A DNA stretch of 64,000 nt from Chitinophaga rupis (GTDB lineage: Bacteria; Bacteroidota; Bacteroidia; Chitinophagales; Chitinophagaceae). The stretch is taken from NCBI RefSeq assembly GCF_900109685.1, contig NZ_FOBB01000005.1, forward strand, positions 429,903 through 493,902, read 5' to 3'. Below, one piece after another: positions 58,613 to 64,000 of the stretch. Below the pieces are notes generated by a model. It ran no database searches. It was not told the origin of the DNA and worked only from the letters and a program-made list of their open reading frames with translations. Position 1 is the first letter of the stretch, and each line of letters opens with the position of its first letter. The position numbers were made by a program, and so were the translations under genes.

Positions 58613-59506
58613 AAATCTCGGATGGAACCGTTGCAAAGTATCCCTTAAATATTCCCGGTCCAGGTGGGTATAGATCTCCGTTGTAGTAATACTTTCATGC
58701 CCCAGCATTTCCTGCACGGCTCTCAGGTCGGCGCCGCCTTCCACCAAATGGGTAGCAAAAGAATGCCGGAAGGTGTGGGGCGATACCTGCTTTTGAATGC
58801 CGGCTGCCGCCGTTAATTCCTTAATCACCAGGAAGATCATTACCCGGCTCAAACCGCTGCCACGGCGGTTCAGGAACAAAGTATCTTCCTGTCCCTTTTT
58901 GATAGGTACATGCACGCGCACCTCGTTGGCATACAGGTTAATATATTTTATTGCATCCCGGCCAATAGGCACCAGCCTTTCCTTGTTGCCTTTACCGATC
59001 ACACGAATGAAGCCCGCATCAAAATGCAGCTGCGATATTTTGAGGTTCACCACCTCACTAACACGCAATCCGCAGCTGTACATGGTTTCCAGGATGGCGC
59101 GGTTACGCTGCCCTTCCGGGGTACCGGCCTTTATTTGCCCTATAATATTTTCTATTTCTGCAAAGCTCAGCACATCCGGCAGCTTGCGGCGTATTTTGGG
59201 CGCTTCCAATAGCTGTGTAGGATCCTCTTTAATAAGGTCCTCCATCAGCAGGTATTTATAAAAAGCCTTGATGCCTGAAATAATGCGTGCCTGTGAAGTA
59301 GCCGTCATGCCCAGCTGGGCTATCCATTGGGTACAGGATTGCAGGTCATCCAGCGTAACCTGCTCCGGCGATATTTTTTTATCGTTGGCCAGCAGGTACT
59401 GTTCCAGCTTTTCTACATCGCGTATATACGCCTGCACGGAGTTGTCTGAGAGCGAGCGCTCCAGCTGCATATAAGCGCTAAAACCTTTCAGGTACACGTT
59501 CCACAT
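58610..59506 (-). CDS. xerD: Tyrosine recombinase XerD
   Basis: The product is 298 residues. An N-terminal SAM-like core-binding domain (about 5-90) is followed by the catalytic domain. The catalytic residues are visible: Arg in YSCGLRVSEV, Lys in RVIGKGNKERLVP, the His-x-x-Arg box HTFRHSFATHLVEGGADLRA, and the nucleophile Tyr in TTTEIYTHLDREYL. With XerC it resolves chromosome dimers at dif. Its full length and C-terminal end are typical of XerD rather than of a phage integrase. Confidence 0.94.
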   Translation of the reverse strand: MWNVYLKGFSAYMQLERSLSDNSVQAYIRDVEKLEQYLLANDKKISPEQVTLDDLQSCTQWIAQLGMTATSQARIISGIKAFYKYLLMEDLIKEDPTQLLEAPKIRRKLPDVLSFAEIENIIGQIKAGTPEGQRNRAILETMYSCGLRVSEVVNLKISQLHFDAGFIRVIGKGNKERLVPIGRDAIKYINLYANEVRVHVPIKKGQEDTLFLNRRGSGLSRVMIFLVIKELTAAAGIQKQVSPHTFRHSFATHLVEGGADLRAVQEMLGHESITTTEIYTHLDREYLRDTLQRFHPRF

Positions 59507-60087
59507 AAGTTATTAAATAGTCCATGGTCCATAGTCGATGGTCCATGGACTATTGCGTAGGGTTGATTGAAAACGTAAATGTAAATTAAAATAGTCCATG
59601 GTCGATGGTGTATACCTGCCGCATATTTTGCAACGGCAGCTTTCTGCTGGCTCAGTCAACTGGTATGCACTTGAAACTTTATTGTGAGCCCCTATCACAG
59701 CCAGCAATTGGTTCCATATTTTATGCTCATCGTCCAGCCTCAAACCCGCCAGCAATTGGTTCTAATACCCCCATCACGTTTCCATATTTGCGCATGTCTA
59801 TGCCTCATCTTCCAATCCAATTTTCAATTCCCTGTTTGCAATCGGTTCCATATTCCTATACTCCATATCCCAACTTCAGTCTTCCACCCCTCATTTTCAT
59901 TTCCCCAAACACGCCGTTTAGAACTGATTAACTAAATTTGAATATTATTCATTCTAATCATTCTTTAATTAGAAATATTCGAACAAATTCATGTGTTCTT
60001 TTACTATTTTAGCGCCGCCTGATACAAAGGTTTTACCTTAATTTAGCAATGCAATTTTAACAAAAACGCATATTTATTTAACATATC
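59507..60087. other. Gap with a family B repeat and a pyrimidine-rich tract
   Basis: No gene is supported. 59517-59605 holds family B copy 5. 59640-59920 is strongly depleted in purine runs on the plus strand and contains the recurring word CAGCAATTGGTTC (59703 and 59750) plus a variant CAATCGGTTCCATATTC near 59838. 59930-60080 is AT-rich and probably holds the promoter of the pyruvate carboxylase gene, although no exact TAnnTTTG box was found. Confidence 0.5.
59517..59605. repeat. Word repeat, family B copy 5
   Basis: A nearly self-complementary arm (TAGTCCATGGTCCATAGTCG, then ATGGTCCATGGACTA, 59517-59553) is followed after about 36 bases by a second, shorter arm TAGTCCATGGTCGATGG in direct rather than inverted orientation. 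It differs from the other family B copies in that layout. Confidence 0.75.
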
Positions 60088-63000
60088 ATGCCGGACATTC
60101 CACTTCAGAAGATCCAGAAATTACTGGTAGCTAACCGGGGAGAGATTGCAGTACGGGTATTGCGCGCCGCTGCCGAACTACGCATCCGAACCGTAGCTAT
60201 TTTCACGTATGAAGATCGTTATTCACTGCACCGCTACAAAGCAGATGAAGCTTACCAGATAGGCAAAGACGATGACCCCTTAAAACCTTACTTAGACATT
60301 GAAGCCATCATTCAACTCGCAAAAGAACAGCAGGTAGACGCCATCCACCCCGGCTACGGATTCCTGAGTGAGAACGTGCAGTTTGCACGCCGCTGCCGGG
60401 AAGAAGGCATTATTTTCGTAGGCCCCACACCGGAAGTAATGGCCCAGCTGGGCGATAAAGTAGCCGCCAAAGCCCTGGCCCGCGAAGCGCAGGTACCGCT
60501 GATAGAAGACAGTCAGGTAAAGCTGGAAAGCGTAGCCCTGGCCTTACAGGAAGCAACGCGTATAGGCTTTCCCGTAATGCTGAAGGCAGCTGCCGGCGGC
60601 GGTGGCAGAGGCATGCGCGTAGTGCATAACGCAGCTGGTTTGGAGAAATCATTTACAGAAGCCCGCAGCGAAGCTGCCAAGGCATTTGGCGATGATACCA
60701 TCTTCATTGAAAAGTTCATTGAAGAGCCCAAGCATATTGAAGTGCAGCTGATGGGCGATAACCATGGCAATATTGTGCACCTCTATGAACGCGATTGCTC
60801 CGTACAGCGCCGCTTTCAAAAAGTAGTGGAAATAGCACCCAGCCCCAACCTGCCGGAAGAAACCCGCGAAGAGATCTATCAATACGCCCTGCGCCTGGCC
60901 CATAAGGTAAACTATAATAACGTAGGCACCGTAGAGTTCCTGGTAGACCGTCAGAACAAAGTATATTTTATTGAGGTGAACCCCCGCATACAGGTAGAGC
61001 ATACCGTAACGGAGGAAGTAACCGGTATTGATATTGTACGCTCACAGATCCTCATTGCACAGGGCCACCAGCTGAGCGACCCGGAAATATTCCTGAAAGG
61101 GCAGGAGGATGTGAAGCTGAATGGTTTTGCCGTGCAATGCCGCATTACCACAGAAGACCCCGAGAATAACTTTACCCCGGATTACGGGGTGGTAATAGCC
61201 TACCGCAATGCCGGCGGTTTCGGCATCCGCCTGGATGAGGGCAGCACCTATTCCGGCGTAAAGATCTCGCCCTTTTTTGACTCTATGTTGGTAAAGGTAA
61301 CCGCCTCAGGCCGCACCCTGTCAGGCGCCACCGCCCGCCTGCACCGCACCTTACGCGAGTTTCGCATACGCGGCGTAAAAACCAATATCGGCTTCCTGGA
61401 AAATGTGATCACACATGATATTTTCCGCAAAGGCAACTGCACCGTTGGGTTTATTGATAAGCATCCCGAGCTGTTTAAGCTGGCGCAGATCCGCGACAGG
61501 GGTACCAAAACCCTGCTATACCTGGCAGATGTTACAGTGAACGGTCACCCGGATGTAAAGGTGAAAGACCCTAACCGCAGGTTCCGCATACCGCAGGTGC
61601 CGGCCTATTCCCGCATTACGCCTTTCCCGGAAGGTACTAAGAACAAGCTGCAGCAAATGGGCCGCGATGACTTTGCGCGCTGGCTGCGGCAGGAAAAACC
61701 GGTATATTTTACAGACACCACTTACCGCGATGCCCACCAAAGCCTGCTGGCTACCCGGGTGCGCACCAAAGATATTATGGCGGTAGCAGAAGGCTATGCG
61801 CGTAACAACCCGCAACTGTTCTCCATGGAGGTTTGGGGCGGCGCCACCTTTGACGTTTCCATGCGTTTCTTGCATGAATGTCCCTGGAGGCGCCTGCAAC
61901 AGATCCGGCAGGCCATGCCCAACCTGTTGCTGCAAATGCTGTTCCGCGGAGCTAACGGTGTCGGCTACTCGGCGTACCCGGAGAACCTGATCGCCAAGTT
62001 CATTGAAAAAAGCTGGGAGAACGGTATTGACATATTCCGCATTTTTGATTCCCTGAACTGGGTAGATGCCATGGCCCCCAGCATACGCTTTGTACGCGAA
62101 TACACCGATGCGCTGGCCCAGGCAGCCATTAGCTATACCGGCGATATCCTGAACAAGGACAACAGAAAGTACACCCTTCAATATTATGTGGACCTGGCTA
62201 AACGCCTGGAAGATGCCGGCGCACATATGCTGGCCGTAAAAGATATGGCAGGGTTGTTAAAACCACAGGCCGCATCACTCTTAATAAGCACGCTGCGCGA
62301 AGCTGTGCAGCTGCCTATAGTGTTGCATACACACGATACATCGTCCGTGCAGGCCGCCACTTACCTGAAAGCCATAGAAGCCGGCGTGAACGTGGTAGAC
62401 GGCGCTATAGCCTCCCTGAGCGGGCTCACCTCGCAACCTAACCTGAATGCGCTGGTGGCCATTTTAGACGGGCATGAAAGAAGCCGCCCCATGAACCTGG
62501 CCTCCCTGAATGAATACAGCAATTACTGGGAAGATGTACGCGAATACTATTATCCCTTTGAATCAGATATGAAGGCAGGCACCGCGCAGATCTATGAGAA
62601 CGAGATCCCCGGCGGGCAATACTCCAACCTGCGCCAGCAGGCAGAATCACTGGGCCTGGGCACGCAGCTGGAAACCATTAAAAAGAACTACGCTGTCGTG
62701 AACCAGCTGTTTGGCGATATCGTGAAAGTAACGCCCAGCTCCAAAGTAGTAGGGGATATGGCCCTGTTTATGACGGCTAACGGGTTAACAAAAGAAGATG
62801 TGCTGGATGAAACCCGCAACTTCGCATTCCCCGCTTCTGTAACCGGCTTTTTCCGTGGCGACCTGGGAGTGCCGTATGGCGGTTTCCCTGAAAAGCTGCA
62901 ACGCATTGTGCTCAAAGGTGAGCAGCCCCTGAAAGGCAAACCCAATGAGCATTTGCCGCCAGTTGATTTCGACAGCGACTTTGCAAAGTTCCAGCTAAAA

Positions 63001-63540
63001 TACCCGCAGGCCGAGTTCCTGGATTACCTCAGCTATCATATGTTCCCGAAAGTGTTTGATGAGTATTACCATCATACCATGATCTATGGGAACGTAGAAG
63101 CCATTCCCACACCAGCCTTCTTCTATGGATTAAAGCTGGGCGAGGAAATGCTGGTAACCCTTAGCAAAGGCAAAACTATTATTGTAAAGCTGCTGTATGT
63201 GCAAAAGGCCGATGAAAGCGGCATGTGCACCGTAGTATTTGAGCTGAATGGTTATACCCGCCGCGTGCAGGTAAGGGATCACTCCGTATCCAGCCTGGTG
63301 CCGGTTAATAAAAAAGCCGCTAACCCCGATCTGGAAATAGGCGCCCCCCTACAGGGCAAGCTCTCCAAACTGCTGGTACGCGTAGGCGACACCGTAGGCA
63401 GCAACACCCCGCTGTTTATTATTGAAGCCATGAAAATGGAAACAACAGTAACGGCAACACGCACTACCAAAGTAAAGGCAGTACATTTACCGGAAGGTAC
63501 CATGGTGCAGCAGGATGACCTGGTAGTGGAGCTGGATTAG
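60088..63540 (+). CDS. pyc: Pyruvate carboxylase
   Basis: This 1150-residue biotin enzyme carries all domains on one chain. Biotin carboxylase is at about 5-460 (LLVANRGEIAVRVLRAA, AAAGGGGRGMRVV, EVNPRIQVEHTVTEEVTGID), carboxyltransferase at about 540-820 (YFTDTTYRDAHQSLLATRVR, LAVKDMAGLLKP), then the allosteric/PC_OADA region, and a biotinyl domain whose biotin lysine is K1116 in IEAMKMETT. It carboxylates pyruvate to oxaloacetate to refill the citric acid cycle and feed gluconeogenesis. The length is standard. It stands alone, with a terminator at 63564-63601. Confidence 0.97.
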   Translation: MPDIPLQKIQKLLVANRGEIAVRVLRAAAELRIRTVAIFTYEDRYSLHRYKADEAYQIGKDDDPLKPYLDIEAIIQLAKEQQVDAIHPGYGFLSENVQFARRCREEGIIFVGPTPEVMAQLGDKVAAKALAREAQVPLIEDSQVKLESVALALQEATRIGFPVMLKAAAGGGGRGMRVVHNAAGLEKSFTEARSEAAKAFGDDTIFIEKFIEEPKHIEVQLMGDNHGNIVHLYERDCSVQRRFQKVVEIAPSPNLPEETREEIYQYALRLAHKVNYNNVGTVEFLVDRQNKVYFIEVNPRIQVEHTVTEEVTGIDIVRSQILIAQGHQLSDPEIFLKGQEDVKLNGFAVQCRITTEDPENNFTPDYGVVIAYRNAGGFGIRLDEGSTYSGVKISPFFDSMLVKVTASGRTLSGATARLHRTLREFRIRGVKTNIGFLENVITHDIFRKGNCTVGFIDKHPELFKLAQIRDRGTKTLLYLADVTVNGHPDVKVKDPNRRFRIPQVPAYSRITPFPEGTKNKLQQMGRDDFARWLRQEKPVYFTDTTYRDAHQSLLATRVRTKDIMAVAEGYARNNPQLFSMEVWGGATFDVSMRFLHECPWRRLQQIRQAMPNLLLQMLFRGANGVGYSAYPENLIAKFIEKSWENGIDIFRIFDSLNWVDAMAPSIRFVREYTDALAQAAISYTGDILNKDNRKYTLQYYVDLAKRLEDAGAHMLAVKDMAGLLKPQAASLLISTLREAVQLPIVLHTHDTSSVQAATYLKAIEAGVNVVDGAIASLSGLTSQPNLNALVAILDGHERSRPMNLASLNEYSNYWEDVREYYYPFESDMKAGTAQIYENEIPGGQYSNLRQQAESLGLGTQLETIKKNYAVVNQLFGDIVKVTPSSKVVGDMALFMTANGLTKEDVLDETRNFAFPASVTGFFRGDLGVPYGGFPEKLQRIVLKGEQPLKGKPNEHLPPVDFDSDFAKFQLKYPQAEFLDYLSYHMFPKVFDEYYHHTMIYGNVEAIPTPAFFYGLKLGEEMLVTLSKGKTIIVKLLYVQKADESGMCTVVFELNGYTRRVQVRDHSVSSLVPVNKKAANPDLEIGAPLQGKLSKLLVRVGDTVGSNTPLFIIEAMKMETTVTATRTTKVKAVHLPEGTMVQQDDLVVELD

Positions 63541-63563
63541 TTTTAATTACCTGTTTGATCATA

Positions 63564-63601
63564 CAGCGGCGGTCTTCATTTGAAGGCCGCCGCTTTTTTA
63601 T
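63564..63601 (+). terminator. Terminator of pyc
   Basis: AGCGGCGGTCTTC and GAAGGCCGCCGCT form a strong stem around ATTT, followed by TTTTTTATT on the plus strand, 24 bases past the stop codon. Confidence 0.9.
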
Positions 63602-63727
63602 TGTCCTTTTACCGCCTTCTTAAGAATAACCTATTATTAAAGTATTAATAACCCATAGATAATCTGTATTGATTCAGAATTGACTTTACATGTTGGGGGT
63701 TAATTAAGGATTAATTAAATTACTAAC

Positions 63728-64000
63728 ATGAAAGGAAAATCATTAGGACCACCTCCTATCTACGCCGAGACCTTGAAAATCAGCGTTGCCCGGGAATATC
63801 TATCGACAGATCAAAGCTATGGGGAGTTGGCAAAGAAGTACGGCCTTAAAAACAGAGAGGTCGTTAGGAGTATGGTGTCCTGGTACGAAAGGCATTACAG
63901 CCAGGATCAGCTGCCAGTAGTTAAAAATGCTCCAGCAGTTGGCTCACCGGACCTAAAAGCAGGAGCCTCCAATACAGATAAGGAAAAACAATTAAAGGAA
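63728..64000 (+). CDS. Transposase-like HTH protein (IS3 OrfA type), cut by window end
   Basis: ATG at 63728 opens 91 codons to the edge. ISVAREYLSTDQSYGELAKK then YGLKNREVVRSMVSWYERHY is a helix-turn-helix of the kind at the start of IS3/IS150-group OrfA or related transposase subunits. A polar linker with a Lys-rich coil follows (ASNTDKEKQLKE). Upstream, TGTTGGGGGTTAATTAAGG at 63691 could be an element end, but its partner lies outside. The gene may equally be a domesticated orphan of this type. It follows an AT-rich 130-base stretch. Confidence 0.7.
   Translation, partial: MKGKSLGPPPIYAETLKISVAREYLSTDQSYGELAKKYGLKNREVVRSMVSWYERHYSQDQLPVVKNAPAVGSPDLKAGASNTDKEKQLKE

Noticed and set aside
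58610..59506. Phage or integrative-element integrase
   Set aside because: Length, domain order and context fit chromosomal XerD, and no attachment repeats or element genes surround it.
59513..59931. Several frames of 80-108 codons in the gap before pyc
   Set aside because: They translate repeat arms or a pyrimidine-rich tract and overlap each other on both strands; none resembles a protein.

Overview
The window looks like a chromosomal segment of a Bacteroidota bacterium, most likely Chitinophagaceae (Chitinophaga-like). The reasons are lineage-typical families (a DUF4270 lipoprotein, a DUF2027-Smr protein, a stand-alone GT5 domain divergent from panC, DUF4870, DUF2911, an ALDH7/DUF1338 pair), promoters of the Bacteroidota form TTTG-N(18-23)-TAnnTTTG, and a lack of Shine-Dalgarno sequences. 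This assignment is inference; no rRNA or tRNA gene is present.

Layout. 1-3643: 5' part of a giant secreted protein (minus strand). 4-7.5 kb: a 997-aa nuclease/NB-ARC/TPR STAND protein, the best candidate for an immune (anti-phage type) system, plus an 86-aa unknown. 7.6-15.2 kb (minus): TPR lipoprotein, smpB, accD, class II aldolase, Rieske lipoprotein, periplasmic-binding-like protein, cystathionine beta-synthase. 15.3-25.4 kb (plus): bioD, formyl-THF cyclo-ligase, lpxK, rnr, polyprenyl synthase, amino-acid permease, DoxX, DUF2027-Smr, RNase P RNA, DUF4870. 25.6-37.8 kb (minus): subtilase, a two-gene lysine/2-oxoadipate catabolic pair, panB, ppx, ppk1, flippase-like membrane protein, panD, panC. 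38-41.6 kb (plus): GT5-only protein, DUF4270 lipoprotein, metK. 41.7-43 kb (minus): lipoprotein peroxiredoxin and an outer-membrane barrel. 43.1-49.9 kb (plus): pyrR, pyrB, DUF486 protein, PIG-L deacetylase, two tiny membrane proteins and a sodium:solute symporter. 50-56.8 kb (minus): a three-gene operon of unknown function, a DUF2911 protein, and a four-gene operon (134-aa unknown, 7TM protein, histidine kinase, LuxR-type regulator). That operon is divergent from a 295-aa unknown, and paired palindromes lie between them. 58.6-64 kb: xerD, pyruvate carboxylase, and the start of a transposase-like HTH gene cut by the window end.

Most of the chromosome here is housekeeping. Three things stand out. 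First, the STAND protein carries ten nearly identical 42-residue TPR units and has its own good promoter. Second, at least six families of low-complexity 'word' repeats are arranged as inverted arms around unique loops in intergenic spaces. Each family has its own vocabulary, and some contain terminators or promoter boxes. Third, a two-component operon and a divergent unknown gene are separated by two mirror-image perfect palindromes with the 7-2-7 geometry used by NarL/LuxR-type response regulators. All functional calls were made by reading the sequence; no database search was run.
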